Source of the DNA: Rhodococcus oxybenzonivorans
GTDB lineage: Bacteria; Actinomycetota; Actinomycetes; Mycobacteriales; Mycobacteriaceae
Length of the DNA stretch: 64,000 nt
Assembly (NCBI RefSeq): GCF_003130705.1
Contig: NZ_CP021354.1
Location: 3,782,001-3,846,000, forward strand
Direction: 5' to 3'
Below the pieces are notes generated by a model. That model was not told the origin of the DNA and did no database searches. It was given only the letters and a program-made list of their open reading frames with translations. Below are positions 38,829 to 49,314 of the stretch, piece by piece. The translations under genes were made by a program, and so were the position numbers. Each line of letters starts with the position of its first letter. Within the stretch, counting starts at the first letter, position 1.

Positions 38829-40256
38829 ATGGGATCGACAACGGATTCGAACGCGTCGAGCTCGAATGCGTCCGGTGCGAGTTCTTCCGAGCAGCCGAGC
38901 CTGAAGCGGGTCATGGGTCCCGGTCTGCTTCTGTTGTTCATCGTCGGCGACATCCTCGGAACCGGCATCTACGCGCTGACCGGCAAGGTGGCGAACCAGG
39001 TCGGTGGCGTGGTGTGGTTGCCCTTTCTCATCGCCTTCCTCGTCGCCATCGTCACGGCCTTCAGCTACCTCGAACTCGTCACCAAGTTCCCCAAGGCAGC
39101 GGGCGCTGCGCTGTACACACACAAGGCTTTCGGGGTGCACTTCCTGACGTACATGGTGGCTTTCGCCGTGATGTGCTCCGGCATCACGTCTGCCTCCACA
39201 GCGTCGCGTGCCTTCGCGGCCAACTTCGTCGAAGCCTTCGATCTCGATTTCACCACCGGAATCGGGATCACCCTCCTCGGTCTCGCGTTCATGACGCTGG
39301 TGGGAATCATCAACTTCCGTGGGGTCAGCGAGAGCGTCAAAACCAATGTGGTTCTCACGTGCATCGAGCTGTCCGGGCTTCTGATCATCATCATGATCGG
39401 TCTGTGGGCACTCGGCGTGGGCGACGGTGACTTCTCCCGGGTCGCCACGTTCGACACCGGTGAGCGGTCCGCGGTCGGTGCTGTGATCGCGGGTACCGCG
39501 CTCGCCTTCTTCGCGATGGTCGGTTTCGAGGATTCGGTCAACATGGCCGAGGAGTGCAAGGAACCCAGCCGGATCTTCCCCAAGGTGTTGCTGACGGGAC
39601 TTCTCGTCACGGGGGCGATCTACGTGTTCGTCTCCATCACGGCTATCGCCCTGGTACCGGTGAGCGACCTCGGCGAAGGTGACACACCACTGCTCAAGGT
39701 GGTGCAGGCCGGCGCCCCCGGCTTCCCTATCGGGATCTTCGCCTTCATCACCATGTTCGCGGTCGCCAATACCGCACTGATCAACATGCTGATGGCAAGC
39801 CGGCTGCTGTACGGCATGAGCCGCGAGAAGGTACTCCCTCCTCCGTTCGGGAGAGTGCACGCCCGCCGCCGCACCCCGTACGTGGCCATCGTCTTCACCA
39901 CGCTCGTCGCGTTCGGCTTGATCACGTTCGTCGGTGAGGTGCCCGAACTCGGCGGCACCACGGCCCTGCTCCTGCTGTGCGTGTTCACGATCGTGAACAT
40001 CACCGTGCTGGTACTCCGGAAACAGCCCGTGGAGCACAAGCACTTCCGGGTTCCGACGATTCTCCCGATCGTCGGCACCCTGACGTGCGGGTTCCTCGTC
40101 ACACCCTTCGCCGACCGCCCGATCGTGCAGTATCAGATCGCCGGCGTGCTACTCGGGATCGGCGTCGTCCTCTGGGCGGGCACAGTGCTCGTGAACAAGA
40201 GGCTCGGAAAAGGCGGCCCGGAACTCGATCCCGAAAAGCTCGCCGAACACGAGTAG
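38829..40256 (+). CDS. APC-family amino acid/polyamine permease
   Basis: 475 residues, about 12 transmembrane helices. LLFIVGDILGTGIYALTGKVA is the conserved TM1 segment with the broken-helix GTGIY motif; FSYLELVTKFPKAAGAALYTHKAFG follows in TM2-3, and GFEDSVNMAEECKEPSRIFPK in the TM6-7 loop is the APC signature. It imports amino acids or amines by proton symport. It starts 51 bp after the LuxR gene and may be co-regulated. Confidence 0.9.
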   Translation: MGSTTDSNASSSNASGASSSEQPSLKRVMGPGLLLLFIVGDILGTGIYALTGKVANQVGGVVWLPFLIAFLVAIVTAFSYLELVTKFPKAAGAALYTHKAFGVHFLTYMVAFAVMCSGITSASTASRAFAANFVEAFDLDFTTGIGITLLGLAFMTLVGIINFRGVSESVKTNVVLTCIELSGLLIIIMIGLWALGVGDGDFSRVATFDTGERSAVGAVIAGTALAFFAMVGFEDSVNMAEECKEPSRIFPKVLLTGLLVTGAIYVFVSITAIALVPVSDLGEGDTPLLKVVQAGAPGFPIGIFAFITMFAVANTALINMLMASRLLYGMSREKVLPPPFGRVHARRRTPYVAIVFTTLVAFGLITFVGEVPELGGTTALLLLCVFTIVNITVLVLRKQPVEHKHFRVPTILPIVGTLTCGFLVTPFADRPIVQYQIAGVLLGIGVVLWAGTVLVNKRLGKGGPELDPEKLAEHE

Positions 40257-40260
40257 CGCG

Positions 40261-40566
40261 TCAGAGAGCATCCCTCAGAAGGCGGGCGTTGCGGACGCTG
40301 ACGCAGGGCACCCCACGGGCCCTCGCCTGCTGCATCGCCATGGCTTCCACCGGGGTGCAGAGCCCGTCGAGGACGTCTTCGGTGGCGATGACGCACAGGA
40401 CGTCTCCTTCGCAGGAGCTGATCGACGCGATTCCGCGGCCCGACGCCCACTCCTTCATCGCGAGCCACTGAGTCAGTTCTGTGCCTGGGTCCGGATTGCC
40501 GACGAACAACACTGTGCGGACGCCATCCGATGCGTCCACCCGAGTTTCTTCCGAGACGAGTGTCAT
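40261..40566 (-). CDS. Small conserved-looking protein, unknown (BRCT-like fold possible)
   Basis: 101 residues. VRTVLFVGNPDPGTELTQWLAMKEWASGRG, SSCEGDVLCVIATEDVLDG and PVEAMAMQQARARGVPCVSVRNARLL give an alternating beta/alpha pattern that resembles a BRCT domain of a DNA ligase or a Rossmann-like half-domain. No catalytic motif is seen. Codon use is normal and the ATG gives a compact domain, so it is probably real. It is convergent with the permease, 4 bp apart. Function unknown. Confidence 0.6.
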   Translation of the reverse strand: MTLVSEETRVDASDGVRTVLFVGNPDPGTELTQWLAMKEWASGRGIASISSCEGDVLCVIATEDVLDGLCTPVEAMAMQQARARGVPCVSVRNARLLRDAL

Positions 40567-40737
40567 GTGTGAAAGTTCCTGTCTGCGTAATCTCTTCGAC
40601 CCCGCGGTTGCGAAAATCTTCTGCCACCCACTATGGGCGCTCCCGGCGGCGGTGTCTGTCCCCCGAACGGGTCCCTGAACCGACTACACCTGTGTCCCCC
40701 GATCGGCCGATGGCGCCTCGGCGACACCGGCGCAGGG

Positions 40738-42552
40738 TCAATACCCTTCGGGCAACGCCGCGAACATGTCTCGGGTGACGGCGACCGCATTGTCGGAACT
40801 CCCGCCCCGGACCACCAGCGTGGCGAAGGCGAGATCACCTCGATAACCGACGAACCAGGCGTGCGAGCCGCCCTCGACCTCGGCCTCCCCCGTCTTTCCG
40901 TAGACCTCGCCCTGATCCTCGATCCGTTCAGCTGTGCCACTGGTCACCACGAGCCTCATCATCGAGCGCAGCCCCTCGACCATGTCGGGGCTGATCGGCG
41001 GATGGTCACCCTCGATGACGGTCTCGCGTCCGGCGATCAACCGCGGAACGGGAGTCGAACCGTGCGCGATCGTCGCCGCGGCCAGGGCCATTCCGAACGG
41101 ACTGACCACGACCTTGCCCTGGCCGAAGCCGTCCTCTGTTCGTTGCACCAGCTCTTCGGCCGGGGGGACGGAGCCGGAATCGGTCGGCAGGCCCACGACC
41201 TGGTAGTCGGGGCCGATCCCGTATTGCGACGCCGCGACCGTCAGCGCGTCCGGCTTCATCTCACTGGCCAGTTTCGCGAACGAGGTGTTGCACGAACGGG
41301 CGAATGCCGTGGCCATCGGCACGGTGCCCAGCGCGAACTCGTTGTAGTTGGGAACGCTGCGCTCCCCGATCTCGATACGTCCCGGACACGGCACCATCGT
41401 GTCGGGGCTCGCGATCCCCGAAGAGATGGCTGCCCCGGCGGTGATGATCTTGAACGTCGATCCCGGAGGGTAGAGTCCTGTCAGGGCGACCGGCCCGTCC
41501 CGGTCTGCCGCCTTGTTCTGCGCCACCGCGAGAACGTCTCCGGTCGACGGCTGGATCACCACCATCATGGCCTGGTCGGTCCTGGCGTCGACGGCGTTCT
41601 GCGCCGCAACCTGAATGGGCCGGTCGAGGCTGATCGAGAAGGACGGGGAGGTCTGCGGCGGGGTCTCGGTGAGGACATCCGTGTCGACGCCGTTCTGGTT
41701 GACGGTGACCACGCTCCACCCGGCCTTGCCGTCGACCTCGTCGATCACCGTCTTCTTCACCTGTCCGACGAGGTCCGGGGCGAAAGTGCGATCCGTGGCC
41801 ACCAGGTCCGCCTCGTCCGAGACACTGACTCCGGGAAGGGCACCGAGGACGCCCGCGACCCGCTCGTAGTCTTCGGACCGCAGTCGGGTGACGAGGTAGT
41901 CACCCTCGACCGCCGTCGCGGATTCCGCGATCGACTGCGCAGTGAGCGTGTTGTCGAACGGGGAGAGCGCGGCGGCAAGCCCCTGCGCCGTGGAGATGAC
42001 GTTGCCCGACTCCCCGGCGTCGAATTTGACGCGGTACACGACGCCGGGAACCAGAACATCCGAGCCGGAGTGCTCGTTGACGCGAGCGCGGGGAGCCGCA
42101 GTCGACCGGAGCGACATCGTCTGCCGGTCGCCGAGCCGAGGGTGGATGTTGGTGGAGCTCCACCGGACCGCCCACTCCCCGTTCCGGCGCCCCATATGCA
42201 GCTCACCTGAGTAGGTCCATACCCGATTCTTCGGCAGATGCCATTCGTAGGCGTAGCCGACGGTGGCCGTGTCTCCGTTGATGTCCACGTCGGTCGTCTT
42301 CGCCTCGAGCGACTCCGCCTGCAGCGACTCCCAGGCCGACTCGAGAACTCGTTGAGCATCGTCGGGCCGATCGGACAGTTGTGCGGCCTGCTCGGAATCG
42401 CGGTCGGCGAAGGCGGTGAGAAATGCCTCAGCGGCGGGCGCGGGGCCGTCGGGCTTCGGTGTGCACGCCGTCGAGCCGAGGATCAGCGCGGCCGCGCCGC
42501 CGAGGGCGATGGACCGCACGACGCGGAATCGAGTGGTTGGCCAGAGGTTCAT
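40738..42552 (-). CDS. Penicillin-binding lipoprotein (class B transpeptidase, MecA_N type)
   Basis: 604 residues. The signal peptide ends in STAC (Cys30), so it is lipid-anchored. An NTF2-like MecA_N domain (about 35-150) precedes a PBP dimer domain (155-320) and the transpeptidase with Ser365 in GSTFK, Ser420 in SCN, and Lys553 in KTG. This is the Rv2864c group, D,D-transpeptidases of low beta-lactam affinity architecture similar to PBP2a. It cross-links peptidoglycan. The 171 bp before the small upstream-unknown gene hold nothing recognised. Confidence 0.9.
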   Translation of the reverse strand: MNLWPTTRFRVVRSIALGGAAALILGSTACTPKPDGPAPAAEAFLTAFADRDSEQAAQLSDRPDDAQRVLESAWESLQAESLEAKTTDVDINGDTATVGYAYEWHLPKNRVWTYSGELHMGRRNGEWAVRWSSTNIHPRLGDRQTMSLRSTAAPRARVNEHSGSDVLVPGVVYRVKFDAGESGNVISTAQGLAAALSPFDNTLTAQSIAESATAVEGDYLVTRLRSEDYERVAGVLGALPGVSVSDEADLVATDRTFAPDLVGQVKKTVIDEVDGKAGWSVVTVNQNGVDTDVLTETPPQTSPSFSISLDRPIQVAAQNAVDARTDQAMMVVIQPSTGDVLAVAQNKAADRDGPVALTGLYPPGSTFKIITAGAAISSGIASPDTMVPCPGRIEIGERSVPNYNEFALGTVPMATAFARSCNTSFAKLASEMKPDALTVAASQYGIGPDYQVVGLPTDSGSVPPAEELVQRTEDGFGQGKVVVSPFGMALAAATIAHGSTPVPRLIAGRETVIEGDHPPISPDMVEGLRSMMRLVVTSGTAERIEDQGEVYGKTGEAEVEGGSHAWFVGYRGDLAFATLVVRGGSSDNAVAVTRDMFAALPEGY

Positions 42553-42605
42553 CGCCGCTCATGGTATGTCTCCGACCACCGTCGGCACGGTAGGCGGCCA
42601 GCGAG

Positions 42606-43442
42606 TCAGTCCAGGAGAATTGTGGCGAACGTCGCGACTTGGCTGAAACCGATGCGTGCGTACGCACTGCGGGCCACAGTGTTGAAGCTGTTGACATACA
42701 GACTGGCGATCCGGCCGTCGGCGATGACGGCCTCGGCCACGGTTGCCGTTCCCGCGGCTCCGAATCCTTGCCCTCGATACATCGGGTGGACCCAGACGCC
42801 CTGGATCTGTCCCACCCGCGACGACACCGACCCGACCTCGGCCTTGAAGATCACCTGTTCGTCCTCGAACCGGGCCCAGGCTCGGCCGGCGGCGATGAGA
42901 TTGGCGACCCGGCGTCGGTACCCGCGACCGCCGTCATTGGCGCGGGGGTCGACGCCGACTTCCTCGATGAACATGGCCACGGCTGCGGGAAGGTACTGCT
43001 CGAGTTCGTGCATCCGGACTTGGCGGACGAGCGGATCGGGGCGGCAGTGCGGCTTGCCGGCCAACGCGAGGAGGGGCTGGTCGGCCCGGACCTCGCGAGC
43101 GGGGCCCCAGTCCATTTCCAGCATCTCCCACAACGGCAGTGTCAGCTCGGCCCGGCCCACCAGCGACGAACACATGCGGGGCGTCCGGCAGGCTCGGTCC
43201 GCGAACGCGCGCATGTCGTCGACGCTGCCGCGAAGCGGAACGAAGTTGGCACCGGAGAAACACAGAGACTCGAGCGGTCCCCCTCGACTCCACAACTCCC
43301 CGTGGATCATCCGCGGATCGACTCCGCATTCTTCGACGCGCGCGGCGACCATGCAGGCGGCGACAGGATCGGCGTCGAGAACGCGGAGCACATGTGCCGC
43401 GTCTCGACTGCTCAACTGTTTGGCACCGAGGAGCTTGAGCAT
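42606..43442 (-). CDS. GNAT acetyltransferase with DUF4081 N-terminal domain
   Basis: 278 residues. The N-terminal half (VLDADPVAACMVAARVEECGVDPRMIHGELWS) is DUF4081; the C-terminal GNAT fold has VWVHPMYRGQGFGAAGTATVAEAV (acetyl-CoA loop) and LYVNSFNTVARSAYARIGF. It corresponds to Rv2867c, always between the PBP and ispG in this group. Substrate unknown; peptidoglycan or isoprenoid links are only suggested by position. Confidence 0.86.
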   Translation of the reverse strand: MLKLLGAKQLSSRDAAHVLRVLDADPVAACMVAARVEECGVDPRMIHGELWSRGGPLESLCFSGANFVPLRGSVDDMRAFADRACRTPRMCSSLVGRAELTLPLWEMLEMDWGPAREVRADQPLLALAGKPHCRPDPLVRQVRMHELEQYLPAAVAMFIEEVGVDPRANDGGRGYRRRVANLIAAGRAWARFEDEQVIFKAEVGSVSSRVGQIQGVWVHPMYRGQGFGAAGTATVAEAVIADGRIASLYVNSFNTVARSAYARIGFSQVATFATILLD

Positions 43443-43535
43443 CTACCCAACCTTGTCAGCTAGTGGTTCTGCCCACCAGATTGCCACGAACACGCCAGAA
43501 ACGGGAGACGTTTCGATGCCCAAGGGGCGGGCGGG

Positions 43536-44693
43536 TCAGCTGACGGTCACGACGGGGGACCCGGCCGACGCGTCACCCTCCATCTCTTCCGCGATGCGCA
43601 TCGCTTCCTCGATGAGCGTTTCGACGATCTGCGCTTCCGGCACAGTCTTGATCACTTTGCCCTTCACGAAGATCTGGCCCTTGCCGTTTCCGGAGGCCAC
43701 TCCGAGGTCTGCCTCGCGGGCCTCGCCGGGACCGTTCACCACGCAGCCCATGACGGCAACGCGCAGCGGGATTTCCATGCCTTCGAGCCCGGCGGTCACT
43801 TCGTCGGCCAACGTGTAGACGTCCACCTGGGCGCGCCCACAGGAGGGGCACGACACGATTTCGAGCTTGCGCGGGCGCAGGTTCAGTGATTGCAGGATCT
43901 GCGTTCCGACCTTGATTTCCTCAGCGGGCGGCGCCGACAGCGATACCCGGATGGTGTCGCCGATGCCCTCGGAAAGGAGCGCACCGAAGGCGACGGCCGA
44001 CTTGATCGTTCCCTGGAACGCCGGACCGGCCTCGGTCACGCCCAGGTGCAGGGGGTAGTCGCACTGCGCTGCCAGCTGACGGTAGGCCTCCACCATGATC
44101 ACCGGGTCGTTGTGCTTCACCGATATCTTGATGTCGCCGAACCCGTGTTCCTCGAACAGCCCGGCTTCCCACAGAGCCGACTCGACGAGCGCTTCCGGCG
44201 TCGCCTTGCCGTACTTCTGCATCAGCCGGGGGTCGAGCGACCCGGCGTTGACTCCGATGCGGATCGGAATGCCTGCCTCACCGGCCGCCTTGGCGACTTC
44301 CTTGACGCGTCCGTCGAACTCCTTGATGTTGCCCGGGTTCACGCGCACCGCGGCGCACCCCGCCTCGATGGCCGCGAAGATGTAGCGCGGTTGGAAGTGG
44401 ATATCGGCGATAACCGGGATCTGGCTCTTCTTCGCGATAGTCGCGAGTGCGTCGGCGTCCTCCTGGCGTGGGCAAGCGACTCGGACGATGTCGCAGCCGG
44501 ACGCGGTGAGTTCGGCGATCTGCTGGAGGGTCGCGTTGACGTCGTGGGTCTTCGTGGTGCACATCGACTGCACGGACACCGGAAAATCGCTGCCGACGCC
44601 GACTGTCCCGACCTGCAGTTGGCGGGTCTTGCGGCGGGGCGCGAGAACGGCGGCCGGGCCTTCGGGCATACCCAATCCGACAGGGCTGGTCAC
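43536..44693 (-). CDS. ispG: (E)-4-hydroxy-3-methylbut-2-enyl-diphosphate synthase
   Basis: 385 residues from GTG 44693 (AAGAAGG upstream). The TIM-barrel N-terminus has [15 protein letters not shown] and DIHFQPRYI; the Fe-S domain has SCPSCGR and [10 protein letters not shown], giving the three [4Fe-4S] cysteines and the conserved Asn-Gly-Pro-Gly-Glu. It makes HMBPP in the non-mevalonate isoprenoid pathway, with dxr two genes upstream in the same operon. Confidence 0.95.
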   Translation of the reverse strand: MTSPVGLGMPEGPAAVLAPRRKTRQLQVGTVGVGSDFPVSVQSMCTTKTHDVNATLQQIAELTASGCDIVRVACPRQEDADALATIAKKSQIPVIADIHFQPRYIFAAIEAGCAAVRVNPGNIKEFDGRVKEVAKAAGEAGIPIRIGVNAGSLDPRLMQKYGKATPEALVESALWEAGLFEEHGFGDIKISVKHNDPVIMVEAYRQLAAQCDYPLHLGVTEAGPAFQGTIKSAVAFGALLSEGIGDTIRVSLSAPPAEEIKVGTQILQSLNLRPRKLEIVSCPSCGRAQVDVYTLADEVTAGLEGMEIPLRVAVMGCVVNGPGEAREADLGVASGNGKGQIFVKGKVIKTVPEAQIVETLIEEAMRIAEEMEGDASAGSPVVTVS

Positions 44694-44734
44694 GTGGGTG
44701 CCTTCTTTCGTAGCTTCAGGTCCGAGTTTAGCGA

Positions 44735-45955
44735 TCACTGGAAGAGCTTGATCGGGTTGACGATGTCGGCGGTGAGGGTGAGCAGCATGTATGCGCCGCC
44801 GATGACGATCACGACATAGGTCACGGGCAGCAACTTCAGGTAGTCCACGGGGCCGCCTCGGGGCAAACCTCGCCTGCTCCGGAACCAGTCGCGAATTCGC
44901 TCGTAGAGCGTCACTGCCATGTGTCCGCCGTCGAGTGGGAGCAGCGGGAGCATGTTGAACATGCCGAGGAAGAAGTTGAGGCTCGCGAGGAGGAGAACGA
45001 ACGCTTCCCAGATCCCCTGTTCGGCGATCTGGCCGCCGATCACGCTCGCGCCGTACACGGAGATCGGTGTCTCCGGGTCCCGTTCCCCGCCGGTCACGGC
45101 GTGCCACAGGTCGACAGCCTTGCTCGGCATCTGCACCAGACGTTCGGCCGTCATGACGAACATGTCACCGGTGAATCCGAAGGAGGCCGGGACCGCGGAC
45201 ACCGCCGAATGCTCGACGACGGCCGGGGGCGCGGCGATGCCGACAGCACCGACGGTCGCCTCGTGCGGTTGGCTCTCCCCCTCCTCCAGAACCCACCGCT
45301 GCACCTGCTGGACCGGAACGACGACGGTCTGCTCGGTGCCGTCCCGTTCGATCGTGAAGTCCACTGCACCCGACAGCGGTCGCGTTGCGGCGGCGACGTC
45401 CGCGAAGGTAGGCGTCTCCTTGCCGTCCACCGCGACGATGATGTCGCCCGCCCGGATACCTGCCTCCTCGGCGGGACCGGTACCGGTGCACGGAGACAGC
45501 GCGTAGTCGGGAGCGGGCCCCTGGGTGGCGGCCACACAGCCCACCGCACCGACCTCGGCATGGCTGGGCCGGTTGAGGTCGGGCAGACCCCACCCGACGG
45601 CAAGGACGTACACCAGGACGAGACCGAGCAGGAAGTTCATGCCGATGCCGCCGGACATCACGACGAGGCGTTTCCAGGTCGCCTTCTTGTACATCGCCCG
45701 GTCTTCTTCGTCCGGCGCGAGTTCGTCGAGGGCCGTCATTCCCGCGATGTCACAGAAGCCACCGAGCGGCAGGGCCTTGAACCCATACTCGGTTTCACCG
45801 CGGCGGAAGGAGAAGATTCTGGGGCCGAAACCGATGAAGTATCGACGGACCTTCATGCCGGTGGCCTGAGCCACCCACATGTGACCCGCTTCGTGAAGCG
45901 CGATCGACAGTGCGATTCCGAAGGCGAAGAGAACAACGCCCACTGCGAACACCAT
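44735..45955 (-). CDS. rip1: Site-2 intramembrane metalloprotease (Rip1/RseP family)
   Basis: 406 residues. The zinc motif HEAGH is at residues 21-25 in the first transmembrane helix. A PDZ domain follows ([24 protein letters not shown]), and the second ligand motif is in [12 protein letters not shown] near residue 360. Four membrane segments are seen. It cleaves anti-sigma factors within the membrane, as Rip1 (Rv2869c) does. ATG start at 45955; 6 bp from dxr. Placement between ispG and dxr is conserved. Confidence 0.94.
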   Translation of the reverse strand: MVFAVGVVLFAFGIALSIALHEAGHMWVAQATGMKVRRYFIGFGPRIFSFRRGETEYGFKALPLGGFCDIAGMTALDELAPDEEDRAMYKKATWKRLVVMSGGIGMNFLLGLVLVYVLAVGWGLPDLNRPSHAEVGAVGCVAATQGPAPDYALSPCTGTGPAEEAGIRAGDIIVAVDGKETPTFADVAAATRPLSGAVDFTIERDGTEQTVVVPVQQVQRWVLEEGESQPHEATVGAVGIAAPPAVVEHSAVSAVPASFGFTGDMFVMTAERLVQMPSKAVDLWHAVTGGERDPETPISVYGASVIGGQIAEQGIWEAFVLLLASLNFFLGMFNMLPLLPLDGGHMAVTLYERIRDWFRSRRGLPRGGPVDYLKLLPVTYVVIVIGGAYMLLTLTADIVNPIKLFQ

Positions 45956-45961
45956 GCAGTT

Positions 45962-47119
45962 CTAGCCTTCCTGCTTGACGAGCTGACGTGCTCGGTCACG
46001 CGCCCAGCCGTCGGCGGCCAGTACGTCCTCCACGGTAGCCGGTGGCGCCGCCCACTCGTCCGCCTCGGACAGCACGGCGGCGACGGTGCGGACGATGGCC
46101 GGGAATCGGATGATCCCGTCCAAGAATGCCTGAGCCGCGACTTCGTTGGCAGCGTTGTAGACGGCGGTGAGGCAACCGCCACGCCTGCCGGCTTCCCGCG
46201 CGAGGTCGACAGCAGGGAAGACCGCCGAGTCGAGTGGTTCGAAGTCCCAGCGGGAGGCGCTGGCGAAATCGCACGGGGCGGCAGCTCCTGCGACCCGGTC
46301 CGGCCAGCCGAGCGCGAGCGCGATCGGCAGCTTCATATCGGGCGGGCTGGCCTGTGCGAGCGTGGAGCCGTCGGTGAAGGTGACCATCGAGTGCACGATC
46401 GACTGCGGGTGAACCGTGACGTCGATGCGGTCGTACTCGATCCCGAACAGCAGGTGGGTCTCGATCAATTCGAGTCCCTTGTTCACCAGCGTTGCGGAGT
46501 TCAACGTGTTCATCGGGCCCATCGACCAGGTGGGATGGGCGCCGGCCTGCTCGGGAGTGACCGAGTCGAGTTGCTGAGCGGACCATCCCCGGAAGGGACC
46601 ACCCGAGGCCGTGAGAACGAGGCGGGACACCTCATCTGCACTGCCTCCCCGCAGGCACTGGGCGAGCGCGGAATGTTCGGAGTCCACGGGCACGATCTGG
46701 CCGGGGGCCGCGGCGGCGGTGACAAGCGGCCCGCCCGCTACGAGGGACTCCTTGTTCGCGAGCGCGAGCCGCGCGCCGGACTCCAGCGCGGCCAGGGTCG
46801 GTTCCAGACCCAGGGAGCCGACGAGGGCGTTGAGGACGACGTCCGCTTCGGTGTTCTTCACCAGTTCGGTGACCGCGCCCGGACCGCTCAACACTCCCGG
46901 CCGATCGAGTGTGGCAGCGGCCCGCGGATCGGCGACTGCGACGGATGTCACACCTGTTTCGGTGATCTGCCGTGCCAGAAGGTCGACATTCGCACCACCG
47001 GCGGCGAGGCCGACAACGGAGAACTTGCCGGGGTTGGCCTCGATCACCTCCAACGCCTGGGTGCCGATCGAACCTGTGCTGCCGAGCAGCAGGACGCGGG
47101 TGGGCCTGGTTTCATCCAC
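45962..47119 (-). CDS. dxr: 1-deoxy-D-xylulose 5-phosphate reductoisomerase
   Basis: 385 residues from GTG 47119. NADPH loop [17 protein letters not shown] is at residues 9-25; [36 protein letters not shown] (flexible loop) and [16 protein letters not shown] are family landmarks. It makes MEP, the committed step of the non-mevalonate pathway, and is the fosmidomycin target. It is the first of dxr-rip1-ispG. Confidence 0.95.
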   Translation of the reverse strand: MDETRPTRVLLLGSTGSIGTQALEVIEANPGKFSVVGLAAGGANVDLLARQITETGVTSVAVADPRAAATLDRPGVLSGPGAVTELVKNTEADVVLNALVGSLGLEPTLAALESGARLALANKESLVAGGPLVTAAAAPGQIVPVDSEHSALAQCLRGGSADEVSRLVLTASGGPFRGWSAQQLDSVTPEQAGAHPTWSMGPMNTLNSATLVNKGLELIETHLLFGIEYDRIDVTVHPQSIVHSMVTFTDGSTLAQASPPDMKLPIALALGWPDRVAGAAAPCDFASASRWDFEPLDSAVFPAVDLAREAGRRGGCLTAVYNAANEVAAQAFLDGIIRFPAIVRTVAAVLSEADEWAAPPATVEDVLAADGWARDRARQLVKQEG

Positions 47120-47239
47120 CCACCCATTGTTCCTGATCGAACAGCGGTCGCCCGCCATGGATGGCCCCGGTACATACGACGGACGGTCGTATGTCACGAT
47201 ATGGCGAGTAGCGCAACCGAATCTGCAGGAGGATCGATC

Positions 47240-47509
47240 GTGGCCGGTACCCAGTTGGAGCCCTCGTCCAGCGACCCCGTCGTGGCCGCACACGTCGATA
47301 CGGCCGAGGTCCCGTCGGCGGCATGGGGCTGGAGTGGTGAAGCGCCCAAGACGTTCCGCTTCCTCGGCTGGTTCTTCGCGCTGTTCCTGCTGCTGATGAT
47401 CATCGGTAACCACACCGGCCGGGTCGAGGACCTGTGGCTGGTCGGCTGCGCAGGCCTCATGGTCGTCGTCCTGGTCCGCGACATTCTCCAGCGGCGCAAG
47501 CCCCGGTAA
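47240..47509 (+). CDS. DUF2631 small membrane protein
   Basis: 89 residues from the GTG at 47240, which has a strong AGGAGG at the right distance; an upstream ATG (47201) would add 13 residues but lacks a good site. [32 protein letters not shown] leads into two transmembrane helices (about 43-62 and 68-84) with an Arg/Lys C-terminus. It matches DUF2631 (Rv2876 type), with no known function. It is divergent from dxr and ends in a bidirectional terminator. Confidence 0.82.
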   Translation: MAGTQLEPSSSDPVVAAHVDTAEVPSAAWGWSGEAPKTFRFLGWFFALFLLLMIIGNHTGRVEDLWLVGCAGLMVVVLVRDILQRRKPR

Positions 47510-47525
47510 ACTCCCGCTTTCCACG

Positions 47526-47560
47526 AAACCCCTCGCCCGAAGTCCTCGGCGAGGGGTTTT
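47526..47560. terminator. Bidirectional terminator between DUF2631 gene and rlmN
   Basis: AAACCCCTCGCC pairs with GGCGAGGGGTTTT across a 10-nt loop: a 12-bp stem followed by a T-run on the plus strand and an A-run (T-run on the minus strand) at the other side. It serves two convergent genes. Confidence 0.85.
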
Positions 47561-47593
47561 CGCGTGCCTGTTGTCGCTACTCGTGGCGGCGAA

Positions 47594-48703
47594 TCAGTTT
47601 TCGGCGGCGAGTTGGCCGCACGCCGCGGCGATCTCCTGCCCCCGGGTGTCCCGCACCGTGCAGGACACACCTTGCGCGATGACGCGGCGAACGAATTCCT
47701 TCTCCACCGGCTTGGGGCTGGCATCCCATTCGCTGCCGGGTGTGGGGTTGAGCGGGATGAGGTTCACGTGCACGAGGGGACCGAGAGCCTTGCGCAGCTT
47801 CTTGCCCAGCAGGTCCGCTCGCCAGGGCTGGTCGTTGACGTCCCGGATCAAGGCGTACTCGATCGAGACGCGTCTGCCCGACTTGTCCGCGTAGTAGCGG
47901 GCGGCATCGAGGACCTCGGCAACCGACCACCGGTTGTTGACAGGCACCAGGGTGTCGCGCAGTTCGTCGTCGGGTGTGTGCAAGGACACCGCGAGGGTGA
48001 CGCTCAAATCCTCGTCGGCGAGCTTGCGGATGGCAGGCGCCAGTCCCACCGTCGAAACCGTCACCGAACGCTGCGACAACCCGAGGCCCTCGGGGGGCGG
48101 GGCAGTGATACGACGCACTGCCGCGACGACCCGCTTGTAATTGGCGAGCGGCTCCCCCATACCCATGAACACCACATTCGACAGGCGCCCCGGACCTCCG
48201 GCAACCTCACCGTCGCGCAGGGATGCGGCCGCGGCCCGCACCTGGTCGACGATCTCGGCAGTCGACAGGTTGCGTTGCAGACCGCCCTGGCCGGTCGCGC
48301 AGAACGGACACGCCATTCCGCACCCGGCCTGACTCGAGATACACAGGGTCGCACGGTCGGGGTATCGCATCAGAACACTCTCGAGAAGTGTTCCGTCGTT
48401 CGCCTTCCACAGAGTCTTCCGGGTATCTCCACCGTCGCACGCCAGATGTTTGACGGGTGTCAGCAGCGTCGGGAAGAGGGCGGCCCCCACCTGCTCCCGC
48501 ACCGCAGCCGGAAGATCGGTCATCCTCTCCGGATCCGCCTCCAAGCGCGCGTAATACTGCCGGGCCAGCTGGTCGGCACGGAAACCGGGCAGACCCAGTT
48601 CCTGGACGACCTTCCGGCGTTCGGCGGAGTCGAGGTCCGCGAGATGCCGGGGCGGCATCCCGCGCCGGGGCGCGGTGAACACGAGGGGGAGCGAGACAGC
48701 CAT
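47594..48703 (-). CDS. rlmN: 23S rRNA A2503 / tRNA A37 C2-methyltransferase
   Basis: 369 residues. The radical-SAM cluster motif CGMACPFC (CxxxCxxC) is near residues 118-125; [38 protein letters not shown] and [15 protein letters not shown] follow; the late Cys in [11 protein letters not shown] accepts the methyl. It methylates A2503 in 23S rRNA. ATG start at 48703 behind GGGAAAA. Same place as Rv2880c. Confidence 0.94.
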   Translation of the reverse strand: MAVSLPLVFTAPRRGMPPRHLADLDSAERRKVVQELGLPGFRADQLARQYYARLEADPERMTDLPAAVREQVGAALFPTLLTPVKHLACDGGDTRKTLWKANDGTLLESVLMRYPDRATLCISSQAGCGMACPFCATGQGGLQRNLSTAEIVDQVRAAAASLRDGEVAGGPGRLSNVVFMGMGEPLANYKRVVAAVRRITAPPPEGLGLSQRSVTVSTVGLAPAIRKLADEDLSVTLAVSLHTPDDELRDTLVPVNNRWSVAEVLDAARYYADKSGRRVSIEYALIRDVNDQPWRADLLGKKLRKALGPLVHVNLIPLNPTPGSEWDASPKPVEKEFVRRVIAQGVSCTVRDTRGQEIAAACGQLAAEN

Positions 48704-48817
48704 AGTTTTCCCATTGTCCCATTGATTCGAGGGCCGATGTCGCGCGGATACGTGATCGACGCCATTCCGCCGTCCGATGCGGGTGCAGAACCGCGCCGAG
48801 TGGGTGAAGATCGAGTT

Positions 48818-49231
48818 ATGTCGACAACACCGGACGACCCCTCGCATTCCCCTACGGATGTCCCGGCCGGCGGTGGCCCAGTCGGCGGGCCCACGCCTGG
48901 CGATCCGCCCTACCCGGACACCACCCACCCAGGACCCCAGCATCCGGACGTCGCACGGAAGAAGGGCATCAGACACACCCGGGCGGGCGCGACCTGGACC
49001 GGCCTCGTCATCGGAATCATCGTTCTCGTACTGCTTCTCGTGTTCATCCTGCAGAACCTCGACAGCGCAACACTCGAACTGTTCGCCTGGGAGTTCACGC
49101 TTCCGCTCGGCGTGTCGTTGTTGCTGGCGTCGATCGCCGGCGCCGTGATCATGGCCCTCGCCGGGGGAATCCGGATCATCCAGATCCGGCGCGCGGCAAA
49201 CCGGCAGCAACGCCTGAACACTAATTACTGA
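48818..49231 (+). CDS. LapA-domain (DUF1049) membrane protein
   Basis: 137 residues. A Pro/Gly-rich cytoplasmic N-terminus (about 50 residues) is followed by two transmembrane helices ([18 protein letters not shown] and [20 protein letters not shown]) with the [19 protein letters not shown] loop, the LapA/DUF1049 pattern, and a basic C-terminus. ATG 48818. LapA proteins help lipopolysaccharide assembly in Gram-negatives; their role here is unknown. Confidence 0.8.
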   Translation: MSTTPDDPSHSPTDVPAGGGPVGGPTPGDPPYPDTTHPGPQHPDVARKKGIRHTRAGATWTGLVIGIIVLVLLLVFILQNLDSATLELFAWEFTLPLGVSLLLASIAGAVIMALAGGIRIIQIRRAANRQQRLNTNY

Positions 49232-49314
49232 CTGAACAATAGTTACGCAAGTGGATCGGCTCGGCGCCGACCGCGCATGATGGTTGTCGTGGATATCACC
49301 GGAACGGTACGACT

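Noticed and set aside
44921..47509. 862-residue plus-strand open frame across rip1 and dxr
   Set aside because: It is open only because of GC-rich antisense codons; just its last 89 codons (from 47240) are a real gene.
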